DNA of 7,277 nucleotides from Actinomycetota bacterium (GTDB lineage: Bacteria > Actinomycetota > Acidimicrobiia > Acidimicrobiales > SZUA-35), in NCBI GenBank assembly GCA_027730885.1, contig JAQCHM010000167.1, forward strand, positions 1 through 7,277. The letters are read 5' to 3'. The notes below the pieces were generated by a model. It had not been told where the DNA came from. It did not search any database and saw only the letters and a list, made by a program, of their open reading frames with translations. A program made the position numbers and the translations under genes. Positions 1-6,806 of the stretch are shown here, piece by piece (position 1 is the stretch's first letter; every line of letters begins with the position of its first letter).

Positions 1-986
1 CCGAGTCTGCCCGCGCCCTCGACGAGCTGCCCGACGAGGCCGCGGCCCATCAGGAAGGCACCGGGGTGCGGCTCCTCTGGGGAACCGCCAACCTGTTCTC
101 CCACCCCCGGTACCAGGCAGGCGCTGCCACCAATCCCGATCCCGACGTCTTCGCCTGGGCGGCCGGGCAGGTGTCACACTGTCTGGAGGTCACCCACCGA
201 CTCGGCGGAGCGAACTACGTGCTCTGGGGTGGACGGGAGGGATACGACACGATCCTCAACACCGACCTCCGCCGCGAGCGCGAGCAACTGGCTCGTTTCT
301 TGCATCTCGTGGTCGAGCACAAACACGCCATCGGCTTCGAAGGCGCCATCCTTCTCGAGCCCAAGCCGTTCGAGCCGGCCAAGTATCAGTACGACCGGGA
401 CGTCGCCACGGTCTTTGCCTTCCTGCAGCGCCACGGCCTCGAGACCGAGATCAAGGTCAACATCGAGGTAAACCACGCGACCCTTGCCGGCCTGGACTTC
501 GCGCACGAGGTGGCCGTGGCTGTCGATGCCGGCATCTTCGGATCGATCGACGCCAACGCAGGCGACGATCGCCTCGGTTGGGACGTCGATCGCTTCCCCG
601 TGTCGGTCGAGCAGATGACCCTTGGCATGTACGAAGTCCTCCGAGGCGGAGGATTCCAGAACGGCGGTTTAAACTTCGACGCCAAACTCCGTCGACAGTC
701 GACCGACCAGGCCGACCTCTTCCACGCCCACATCGGCGGCATGGACACGATGGCTCGCGCCCTTCTCGCAGCGTCGGCGATGCTGGAAGACGGCTCGTTG
801 GAGTCAGCCCGCTCCGCGCTCTACGCGGGCTGGGATGCCGAGCATGGTCGGAGCATCCTCGCCGGAAACGTCTCGCTCGCTGCCCTGCGAGATCGCGTTC
901 CGGAGGTGGGTGAACCGGTTCGTCGGTCGGGCCGCCAGGAAGAACTCGAGAATCTCGTGGCCCGATTCGTGGAGCGTGCCCGCTGA
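1..986 (+). CDS. xylA: Xylose isomerase, class II (5'-truncated by the window edge)
   Basis: Converts D-xylose to D-xylulose in the cytoplasm using two divalent metal ions, the first committed step of the isomerase pathway. The reading frame is open from the first complete codon at position 3, so the gene starts upstream. About 327 residues are present, and by comparison with the ~440-residue E. coli-type enzyme roughly 110 N-terminal residues are missing, including the catalytic His/Asp of the FSFHD region. Visible landmarks are LLWGTANLFSHPRY, YVLWGGREGY, the metal ligand Glu of EPKP (codon 357), Glu and His of NIEVNHATLAG (codons 465 and 474), Asp of SIDAN (549), the two Asp of GWDVDRFP (582 and 588) and Asp of NFDAK (678). 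All expected ligands in this part are intact. RRQSTDQADLF and the C-terminal SGRQEELENLV closely match the E. coli enzyme rather than the shorter class I Streptomyces type. It heads the xylose operon seen here. Identification is secure. Confidence 0.96.
   Translation, partial: ESARALDELPDEAAAHQEGTGVRLLWGTANLFSHPRYQAGAATNPDPDVFAWAAGQVSHCLEVTHRLGGANYVLWGGREGYDTILNTDLRREREQLARFLHLVVEHKHAIGFEGAILLEPKPFEPAKYQYDRDVATVFAFLQRHGLETEIKVNIEVNHATLAGLDFAHEVAVAVDAGIFGSIDANAGDDRLGWDVDRFPVSVEQMTLGMYEVLRGGGFQNGGLNFDAKLRRQSTDQADLFHAHIGGMDTMARALLAASAMLEDGSLESARSALYAGWDAEHGRSILAGNVSLAALRDRVPEVGEPVRRSGRQEELENLVARFVERAR
971..974 (+). promoter_or_regulatory. Possible ribosome binding site GGAG for a CTG start at 983
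   Basis: GGAG lies 8 nt before a CTG at 983-985 that is in frame with the aldose epimerase gene and overlaps the xylA stop (TGA 984-986). No comparable Shine-Dalgarno sequence precedes the GTG at 1004. The site therefore bears on which start is used. It is a short motif inside xylA, so chance is a real alternative. Confidence 0.35.
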
Positions 987-1003
987 TCCTGACCGCACCC
1001 GGC

Positions 1004-1801
1004 GTGGTCGCCTCGGTCGACCTGGCCCGCGGTGGACGTCTCGCGTCGTTGAAGATCCACGACACCGAGATACTTGCACCGTCACCTTCAGCCGACAACT
1101 ACCTGCACTGGGGGTGCTATCGTATCTCCCCCTGGGCCGGTCGGGTCCGCAGCGGCGCCTTCGCCTTCGACGGCAGACAGATTCAGCTCGAGGTCGACCT
1201 CCCCCCACACGCGATCCACGGCCTCGGCTACCGAACGCCGTGGAACGCTGCAGGCTCAGGACGGCTCTTCTGCGATCTGGCCGATCGGTGGGCGTTCGGC
1301 GGTCGCCTGGATCAACGCCTCGTGCTCACCGATTCATCGCTCGAGATGACGCTCTCGGTCACCGCGACGGCGGGTCGGATGCCGGCGATGTTGGGTTGGC
1401 ACCCGTGCTTTCGCCGAACGCTGTCCGAAGACGGCCCAGAGGTCGTGCTCGACTTCGAGCCCGGCGGGACGTGGGAGCGTGACGTGGCCGACATCCCGAC
1501 GGGCCGGGTCGTCGACGTTCCCGACCGACTCTGGGAAGACTGTTTCCTCGGAGTCGCTCGGGCTCCGGTCCTGACGTGGCCGGGCCAGCTGGCCGTTCGG
1601 ATCGAGTCCGATGCGGAGAACTGGGTCGTGTTCGACGAACTCCCCGGGCTCTTCTGTGTCGAGCCTCTCACCGACGCACCGGACGTCTTCAATCGGGAAC
1701 CCAGAGTGCTCGAGCTCGGCGACGTCATGACACTCACCATGCGCCTCTCGTGGGAGCAGCTCGCTTCCGCCCGAACAGAACAGGGCCAAGCTCGTGCCTG
1801 A
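1004..1801 (+). CDS. Aldose 1-epimerase (mutarotase), GalM-like
   Basis: Interconverts the alpha and beta anomers of aldoses, probably D-xylose given its place between xylA and xylB; xylose isomerase acts on one cyclic anomer. The 265-residue protein from GTG 1004 shows the family pattern: NYLHWGCYRISPWAGRVRSG (residues 32-51), the first catalytic-site His in PPHAIHGLG (His72), the second in GWHPCF (His133) and the catalytic Glu in FCVEPLTDAPDVFN (Glu220). It is shorter than the ~340-residue GalM of E. coli and matches the compact bacterial epimerase group. There is no signal peptide, so it is cytoplasmic. GTG 1004 is the first standard start, 17 nt after the xylA stop. The upstream in-frame codons give LILTAPG, which resembles the first beta strand of the family, so a CTG start at 983 (7 residues longer, with a better ribosome binding site) is a credible alternative. 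It overlaps xylB by 8 nt. The sugar specificity is inferred from context only. Confidence 0.9.
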   Translation: MVASVDLARGGRLASLKIHDTEILAPSPSADNYLHWGCYRISPWAGRVRSGAFAFDGRQIQLEVDLPPHAIHGLGYRTPWNAAGSGRLFCDLADRWAFGGRLDQRLVLTDSSLEMTLSVTATAGRMPAMLGWHPCFRRTLSEDGPEVVLDFEPGGTWERDVADIPTGRVVDVPDRLWEDCFLGVARAPVLTWPGQLAVRIESDAENWVVFDELPGLFCVEPLTDAPDVFNREPRVLELGDVMTLTMRLSWEQLASARTEQGQARA

Positions 1802-3422
1802 TCTCGTGCTCGGCGTCGATTCGTCGACCCAGTCGACAAAGATCGAAGTCCGTGACGTCGCCTCCGGGGCTCTGGTCGGCGAGGCTCGGGCCTCGCACCC
1901 ACCGACGTCCCCGCCAGTGTCCGAGCAGGACCCCGCAACCTGGTGGGAGGCGCTGTGTGCCGCGGTGAACTCCCTCGAGGAGCTCCGGAATGACGTCGTC
2001 GCCGTGTCGATCGCCGGTCAGCAGCACGGTCTCGTGGCGTTGGACTCATCGGACTCGGTACTGCGGCCGGCCAAGCTGTGGAACGACACCACCTCGGCCC
2101 CTGAGGCAAGCCGTCTCGTCGATCGCCACGGCTCCGCGTGGTGGGTGGAGCGCGTCGGGTCGGTGCCGGTCGCGTCCTTCACCGTGACCAAGGTGGCTTG
2201 GATGGCGGAGCACGAGCCCGACCTCCACCGCCGGATCGACAAGGTGATGCTCCCCCACGATTATCTGACCTGGCGTCTGACCGGCCGTCACCTGACCGAC
2301 CGGGGCGACGCGTCAGGCACCGGTTGGTGGTCACCCGACGGCGGACAAGTCGGGACTTACGTGGGCGAGGTCCTGGACCTCGTCGGCCTTCCGATCTCGA
2401 GTCTGCCTGAGGTCGTTCCAGCGGACCACGTCGTCGGGACGCTCACGGTCGAGGCCGCTGCGTCGCTCGGGCTACGCCCCGACGTCGTGGTTGGCCCAGG
2501 CACGGGTGACAACATGGCCGCTGCGCTCGGTCTCAGACTGCGGCCGGGCGACGTCGCCCTGTCCCTGGGCACCTCGGGAACGATCTACGCGGTCGCCGAT
2601 CGCCCGTGTTTGGACTTGACGGGGTTCGTTTCGGCCTTTGCCGACGCCGCGGGGGGCTTCCTACCTCTGGTGTGCACGCTCAGCGCGACCAAGGTGACCG
2701 ACGCGGTTGCTTCGTGGCTGGGGATCGACGCAGCCGAGCTGGCTGAACTGGCCCTGACCGCTGACGCTGCATCGCTCCTTCCCGCGCTGGTCCCCTATTT
2801 CGACGGTGAGCGGACACCCAATCTGCCCGCTGCCACCGGCACCTTCGTCGGCCTTCGCACTTCGACCACCCGCGCGCAGCTCGCACTGGCCGCGCACGAC
2901 GGCGTCATCTGCGGCCTCCTCGGCGGCTACGACGCTCTTCGGGAAGCGGGTGTGGCGGTCGGCGGCCGAGTCCATCTCATCGGCGGCGGTGCAAAGTCCT
3001 CGGCCTATCGGCAACGCACCGCCGACCTGCTGGGCTCACCGATCGTCGTGTCCCACAGCGGCGAGACCGTCGCCACCGGCGCCTGTGTCCAGGCCGCGGT
3101 GGTGTACACGGCAGCGGGTTACTCCCGCCCGGCCACGGACAGCCGGTCGGACGTATTCGCAGCAGTGACCGATCGATGGAGCCTCAGCGACGGAACGGAG
3201 GTCGTCCCATCCCCCGGCGTCGACCACCCGGCCCGCCGAGCCCAGTACACCGCGGCCCGCGACGCCCTCCCTGATCCCCGCCCCCCGAAATTTGAAGCAA
3301 AAACCACGCCACACGTGGAAAACGCTGCACAGAACGGGGGTGAGGGGTCAGTCGATACCGAGCTCGGAGAGGACTTCGGCGGTATCGGCCCCGAGGCGGG
3401 GGGCATGCCGGCGGATCGGTAG
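1794..3422 (+). CDS. xylB: Xylulokinase (FGGY carbohydrate kinase)
   Basis: Phosphorylates D-xylulose with ATP to D-xylulose 5-phosphate. The 542-residue protein has both FGGY domains. The N-terminal phosphate loop GVDSSTQSTK holds Asp9. SIAGQQHGLVALD (72-84) corresponds to the xylulokinase GQMHG signature. LWND (95-98), LPHDYLTWRLTG (153-164) and TDRGDASGTGWW (168-179) follow. The catalytic Asp is in GTGDN (Asp239), with LSLGTSGT (257-264), PYFDGERTPNLP (334-345) and the ATP-site stretch LIGGGAKSSAYRQ (395-407). The GTG start at 1794 overlaps the epimerase stop (GTGCCTGA), and AGGG at 1782-1785 is spaced 8 nt from it, so coupled translation is likely. The family normally ends near residue 490. 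Here about 50 further residues, rich in Pro, Lys, Glu and Gly, run to the TAG at 3420-3422 and cross 75 nt into the convergent CoA-transferase gene. The kinase call is firm; only the tail is odd. Confidence 0.95.
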   Translation: MPDLVLGVDSSTQSTKIEVRDVASGALVGEARASHPPTSPPVSEQDPATWWEALCAAVNSLEELRNDVVAVSIAGQQHGLVALDSSDSVLRPAKLWNDTTSAPEASRLVDRHGSAWWVERVGSVPVASFTVTKVAWMAEHEPDLHRRIDKVMLPHDYLTWRLTGRHLTDRGDASGTGWWSPDGGQVGTYVGEVLDLVGLPISSLPEVVPADHVVGTLTVEAAASLGLRPDVVVGPGTGDNMAAALGLRLRPGDVALSLGTSGTIYAVADRPCLDLTGFVSAFADAAGGFLPLVCTLSATKVTDAVASWLGIDAAELAELALTADAASLLPALVPYFDGERTPNLPAATGTFVGLRTSTTRAQLALAAHDGVICGLLGGYDALREAGVAVGGRVHLIGGGAKSSAYRQRTADLLGSPIVVSHSGETVATGACVQAAVVYTAAGYSRPATDSRSDVFAAVTDRWSLSDGTEVVPSPGVDHPARRAQYTAARDALPDPRPPKFEAKTTPHVENAAQNGGEGSVDTELGEDFGGIGPEAGGMPADR

Positions 3423-4493
3423 GACCTCGCCGTCGATGCGGAACGGGTCGCGAACGTAGTGGTACGGGCCCTCGGTGGGATGCACGTCGTCCTGAAGCAG
3501 ACCCACGGCCGCGAAATGGGGCTCCTCAGCGATGTGTTCGAGCTGCACCACTTCGGACATCGGGATGGAGTGCGTCGTGCAGAACGACTCCCAATCGGCG
3601 GTCGACCTCTCGGCGACGACCTCGCCCATCAAGGCGTAGAGCGCATCGGCATGGACCACCCGCTTGGCCCTGGTCTCGAATCGTGGGTCGTCGAGACACT
3701 CCGGACGCCCCCCGTAGTTCCAGAAGTGGGTCCAGTTGTCCTCGCTGTAAGGCAGGATCACGATCCACCCGTCGAGGGTGCGCCGGGGTTTGCGGTTCGG
3801 CGTGCGGATCCGGTTGTAACTGAAATCGCCGAACGGCGGGTCGAACGTGTGCCCGCTGAGGTGTTCGACCAGGTTGAAGGCGGCCATGGTCTCGGCCATC
3901 GGGACCTCGATGGTGGCCCCATGACCGGTCATGGCCCGACCATGGAGTGCTGCCGCGACGGCGAACGCGATGTGCACCCCGGTGATCTTGTCGGCGTAGA
4001 TGCTCGGCATCAGCTGAGGCTCGGGGTGGGCCCATTCGAACATCGAAGCCAGCCCGGAGACCGCTTGGATCACGTCGTCGTATGCCGCGTGATCGGCTTT
4101 GGGGCCGTCGCTCCCGTAACCGTTGGCCACGCAGTAGACGATGTCAGGTCGCAATGACCGAACTCCGGCCTCGTCCAGACCCAACCGATCGAGCGCACTC
4201 CGCCGCATGTTGGTGACGAAGACGTCGCAGGACTCGAGCAGTCGATCCAAACGGCCGCGGTCGGTGGCGTCCTTGAGATCGAGCACGATGCTCCGCTTGT
4301 TGCGGTTCAGGTTCATGCTGAACGCGCTCATCTTGGGGGACTTCATGGGCTCGTACTCCCGCACGATGTCACCCTCGGGGCCTTCGATACGGATCACGTC
4401 GGCTCCCATGTCGGCCAACATCCGGGTGGCGAGCGGCCCCATCACCACGGTCGTGAGATCAGCAATACGCACGCCATCCAGAGGTCCGGTCAT
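3348..4493 (-). CDS. Family III CoA-transferase (CaiB/BaiF type)
   Basis: A 381-residue CaiB/BaiF CoA-transferase, which moves CoA between carboxylic acids through an aspartyl-CoA thioester intermediate. Seen in the sequence are the N-terminal GVRIADLTTVVMGPLATRML followed by LADMGADVIRIEGPEGD, the NRNKRSIVLDLKD segment (63-75), DVFVTNMRRSALDRLGLD (90-107), and IYADKITGVH with the expected catalytic Asp at residue 168 (codon 3992-3990). DPRFETRAKRVVHADAL and FAAVGLLQ in the C-terminal part are also typical. The length is normal for the family. The ATG at 4493 is preceded by a weak AAGG. The gene is convergent with xylB, sharing 75 nt of 3' sequence, and lies 25 nt downstream of a truncated gene on the same strand, so both were probably once one operon. 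The acyl substrate cannot be told from sequence; carnitine, bile acid, formyl/oxalyl, mesaconyl and racemase-type members all share these features. Confidence 0.92.
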   Translation of the reverse strand: MTGPLDGVRIADLTTVVMGPLATRMLADMGADVIRIEGPEGDIVREYEPMKSPKMSAFSMNLNRNKRSIVLDLKDATDRGRLDRLLESCDVFVTNMRRSALDRLGLDEAGVRSLRPDIVYCVANGYGSDGPKADHAAYDDVIQAVSGLASMFEWAHPEPQLMPSIYADKITGVHIAFAVAAALHGRAMTGHGATIEVPMAETMAAFNLVEHLSGHTFDPPFGDFSYNRIRTPNRKPRRTLDGWIVILPYSEDNWTHFWNYGGRPECLDDPRFETRAKRVVHADALYALMGEVVAERSTADWESFCTTHSIPMSEVVQLEHIAEEPHFAAVGLLQDDVHPTEGPYHYVRDPFRIDGEVLPIRRHAPRLGADTAEVLSELGID

Positions 4494-4518
4494 GGCGGCC
4501 GACCTTAGCGGCGTGCGG

Positions 4519-4962
4519 TCAGACGAGCATGCCTGCTGCGAGGCGGCGTAAGCCGGTGGCCAGTGCGTCGGCCTCCTCGAGCAGCCCGAACTCGACCAGC
4601 CGGCGCAAGGACACCGCGATCTTCACATCGTGGGTGTCGCCGGTCAGGATCGAGGCCGAGACCAGCGAGTCGATGGAGTCGACCGGCCCGTACGACTCGT
4701 CATAGTTGCCGGGCCCCTCGGGCTGCTGGGTCTCGGTGAGGGCGGCGCACGCGGCGCCTGCGATGAGGTACGCCGACCACCAGGGTGCGGTGATGGACGT
4801 TTCCCACTGATCGAATGGCTCGCCGGTGCAAACCAGGTGATGCACCTCGCACATGGCGTGCAGACCGGTGAGCGCGTGCACCGCAACGAACGACGAGGGG
4901 CTTCGGCGCACCAGTCCCGCTGCGTCGCAAGCGGCCGACCGAAGGGTCCGTCCGATGACCGT
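4519..4962 (-). pseudogene. C-terminal remnant of a larger gene, possibly questin-oxidase-like (DUF4243)
   Basis: The reading frame ends at TGA 4521-4519 and shows protein-like sequence up to about 4962, where it runs into sequence that codes for another protein on the other strand. A GTG at 4911 could give a 130-residue product, but VIGRTLRSAACDAAGL just upstream is also coding-like, so the natural gene began further upstream and has lost its 5' part. HALTGLHAMCEVHHLV and the C-terminal ASILTGDTHDVKIAVSLRRLVEFGL resemble the His-rich helix and the GD.H..K....CL tail of questin oxidase-like (DUF4243) proteins. This match is from memory and tentative. Codon use is GC-rich like the CoA-transferase gene 25 nt downstream, so this is native sequence rather than part of the incoming segment. 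The product is probably non-functional. Confidence 0.5.
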
Positions 4963-4965
4963 GGG
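4955..4965. other. Probable recombination junction between native and incoming DNA
   Basis: To the left the coding signal is on the - strand (VIGRTLRSA and onward) with GC-rich codons. To the right it switches to the + strand, where GATANSTDMVFGVPKG begins the recognisable part of the EcoRI-type methyltransferase, with lower G+C. Both genes lose their 5' portions at this point, so two 5'-truncated genes meet head to head. No direct repeat, insertion sequence end or tRNA is visible at the border. The exact base cannot be fixed without homologous sequences. A chimeric assembly would look the same. Confidence 0.5.
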
Positions 4966-5520
4966 GCTACGGCCAACAGCACAGACATGGTGTTCGGTGT
5001 GCCAAAGGGCACACCGGTCAAGTCGTCTGACCAGCAGAAGGCGAAGAAACTTGGCTACCCAGCTTCGGACGAGTACGACTTCACAAGGCTTGGAAACTCA
5101 TGTTGGTTCACCAACATCGAGCATGGGCGACGCCATGAAGTCATGCAACTGATGACGATGGCAGACAACAAGAGGTTCAGCAAGCACAAGGAGCTTCGAG
5201 GTCTTGGCTACAAGACGTACGACAACTACGACGCCATCGAGGTTCCGTTCACCGACGCCATCCCAAGCGACTACGACGGGGAGATGGGCGTACCAATCAC
5301 CTTCCTCGACAAGTACAACCCAGACCAGTTCGAAGTCGTCGAACTGAGCAGGTACACCAAGACGCAGGGCATGTCCAAGGAGTTCGTGGCGGCATACTAC
5401 GCCTCGGGACAGACAGGGCAGATAAGCGAAGGCCACCCCGACTTGTGCTACTACGACAGCAGCGGTCGGCCGATCGTTCCCTACATGCGCATCCTAATTC
5501 GGCGAAAGACCAACTCGTGA
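4963..5520 (+). pseudogene. EcoRI-family adenine-specific DNA methyltransferase, C-terminal half only
   Basis: From the first ATG (4987) 177 residues can be read. LGNSCWFTNIEHGRRHE (35-51), YDNYDAIEVP (78-87), the run IPSDYDGEMGVPITFLDKY (92-110), NPDQFEVVEL (111-120) and the closing PYMRILIRRK (165-174) are characteristic of the C-terminal half of M.EcoRI-like N6-adenine methyltransferases, which are usually 320-360 residues long. The N-terminal half, with the AdoMet-binding motif and the catalytic (N/D)PP(Y/F) motif, is absent, so the fragment should not methylate DNA. The + frame stays open leftwards to about 4630, but there it is antisense to a - strand gene and carries no family sequence. 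The ATG at 4987 has no good ribosome binding site. The stop at 5518-5520 overlaps the GTG start of the nuclease gene. The family call is strong; the lack of function is inferred. Confidence 0.8.
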
Positions 5521-6683
5521 AGACCACACTCCGGCATTACACCGTCAAGGAGGTGCTCGACGGATTCGTGTACAACGAACTCGAAGGCAGGGGTCTGTTC
5601 GGGCTGTCCGGCAAGCTCGTCATCCAGCCGGAGTTTCAGCGCCACTACATTTACAACGACGGCAAGAAGGACGTTGCCGTCATCGACTCCCTGTTGAAGG
5701 GCTACCCGCTCGGGCTCATTTACTTCAACATCAACGGCAGCAAGCTCGAAGTCCTCGACGGGCAGCAGCGCATCACCAGCGTGGGCCGATTCATCACCGG
5801 GAAGTTCGCCATCAAGGTCAACGGCAAGGAACAGACTTTCTCATCGCTTCCCAAGGACATCCAGGACAACCTCCACAGCAGCGAGTTTCTTGTCTACGAG
5901 TGCGACGGCACCGAGACCGAGATAAAGGAGTGGTTCCGCACCATCAACATCGCGGGAATCCCCCTCAAGCCACAGGAACTGCTCAACGCCATCTACTCTG
6001 GCCCGTTTGTTACCGCCGCGAAGGCGGAGTTCTCGAACTCCAACAACGCGAACCAGCAGAGGTGGTCTGCCTATGTGAAAGGCGACCCAAAGCGTCAGGA
6101 GATCCTTGAGACCGCGCTCGGCTGGGTCGCTTCCTCGAAAGGCAAGACCATCGACGCGTACGTCGCTCAGCACCGCAACGACACGAACATTAACGAACTG
6201 CGCAACTACTTCAGTTCGGTCATCGACTGGGTCGGTGGTGTGTTCACCGGCTCACCGCAGAAGGAGATGCGCGGGCTCGACTGGGGACGCCTGTACGAGG
6301 AGTACCACAGCACCGCCTACGACCCGACCGCCGTCAACTCCGACCTGGAAGAGCTCCTCCGCGACTCCGTCGTCAGCAGTCGAAAGGGCATCTACGAGTA
6401 CCTGCTCAGCGGTAAGACAAAGACGGAACTGCTCGCGGTGCGCCTCTTTGAGGAGAAGACCAAGAACGCCGCCTACGAGAGGCAGACCGCCCCAGCCAAT
6501 GCGGAAGGCACCTCGAACTGCCCGCTGTGCGCCGTCGGCAACAACGCAAACAACTCCCGAATCTACACCCTGGAGGAGATGGACGCGGACCATGTCAGCG
6601 CCTGGTCCAAGGGCGGGCAGTCCGACTTGGCCAACTGCGAGATGCTTTGCGTCACCCACAACCGCGCTAAGGGCAACAGATAA
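5517..6683 (+). CDS. DUF262 domain protein with C-terminal HNH endonuclease
   Basis: A 388-residue protein with two modules. The N-terminal DUF262 (ParB/sulfiredoxin-like, as in GmrS) shows QPEFQRHYIY (37-46), the hallmark DGQQR (81-85) and IN.AG.PL..QELLNAIYSG (144-162). After a helical middle region comes a zinc-type HNH nuclease: CPLC (Cys335, Cys338), DADHVSAWSKGG (356-367, with Asp358-His359), Asn373 and LC..HNRAKGNR at the C-terminus (Cys378, His381, Asn382). All nuclease motif residues are present. GTG 5517 is chosen because it overlaps the preceding TGA (GTGA) and places the DUF262 start normally; translation is probably coupled, with only a weak GAAAGA upstream. DUF262 nucleases act in DNA restriction and phage defence. 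Tight linkage to an EcoRI-family methylase suggests it was the restriction subunit of that pair, which is inference. A stand-alone modification-dependent enzyme is the alternative. The gene appears intact while its partner is truncated. Confidence 0.9.
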   Translation: MKTTLRHYTVKEVLDGFVYNELEGRGLFGLSGKLVIQPEFQRHYIYNDGKKDVAVIDSLLKGYPLGLIYFNINGSKLEVLDGQQRITSVGRFITGKFAIKVNGKEQTFSSLPKDIQDNLHSSEFLVYECDGTETEIKEWFRTINIAGIPLKPQELLNAIYSGPFVTAAKAEFSNSNNANQQRWSAYVKGDPKRQEILETALGWVASSKGKTIDAYVAQHRNDTNINELRNYFSSVIDWVGGVFTGSPQKEMRGLDWGRLYEEYHSTAYDPTAVNSDLEELLRDSVVSSRKGIYEYLLSGKTKTELLAVRLFEEKTKNAAYERQTAPANAEGTSNCPLCAVGNNANNSRIYTLEEMDADHVSAWSKGGQSDLANCEMLCVTHNRAKGNR

Positions 6684-6688
6684 CACCG

Positions 6689-6702
6689 GATCGCAGGCGA
6701 TC
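6689..6702. repeat. Short inverted repeat after the nuclease gene
   Basis: GATCGC and GCGATC face each other across AG, starting 6 nt after the nuclease stop codon. No T-tract follows and the central gap is only 2 nt, so it is a poor intrinsic terminator. It could be a protein-binding palindrome or chance. The rest of 6684-6806 shows no convincing gene. It includes an A/T-rich patch at 6760-6780 that stands out from its surroundings. Confidence 0.25.
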
Positions 6703-6806
6703 AGACATCGCTCGGCAGTGGGCTGAGTCGAATCGCACGCTCGCCGTCGACCAGAGTCTACCCAAAAGTTCAATTTTGATCCTCTGAACTCGCTCAACGA
6801 TCTCAA

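Noticed and set aside
457..2109. Long - strand open frames opposite xylA and the epimerase gene
   Set aside because: They are rich in Arg, Pro and Ser without any recognisable motif and lie opposite genes with strong family signatures. This is typical of antisense frames in GC-rich DNA.
3459..4157. A 232-codon + strand open frame
   Set aside because: It is the mirror of the CoA-transferase gene, has no motif or ribosome binding site, and its composition follows from the opposite strand.
6763..6778. CAAAA...TTTTG inverted repeat as a terminator
   Set aside because: The 5-bp A/T stem with a 6-nt loop has no GC-rich base and would be very unstable. It lies 80 nt past the nuclease stop.
6252..6806. 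A 184-codon - strand open frame opposite the nuclease
   Set aside because: It is antisense to the HNH part, where the + strand shows all nuclease motif residues. No family resemblance is seen in this frame.
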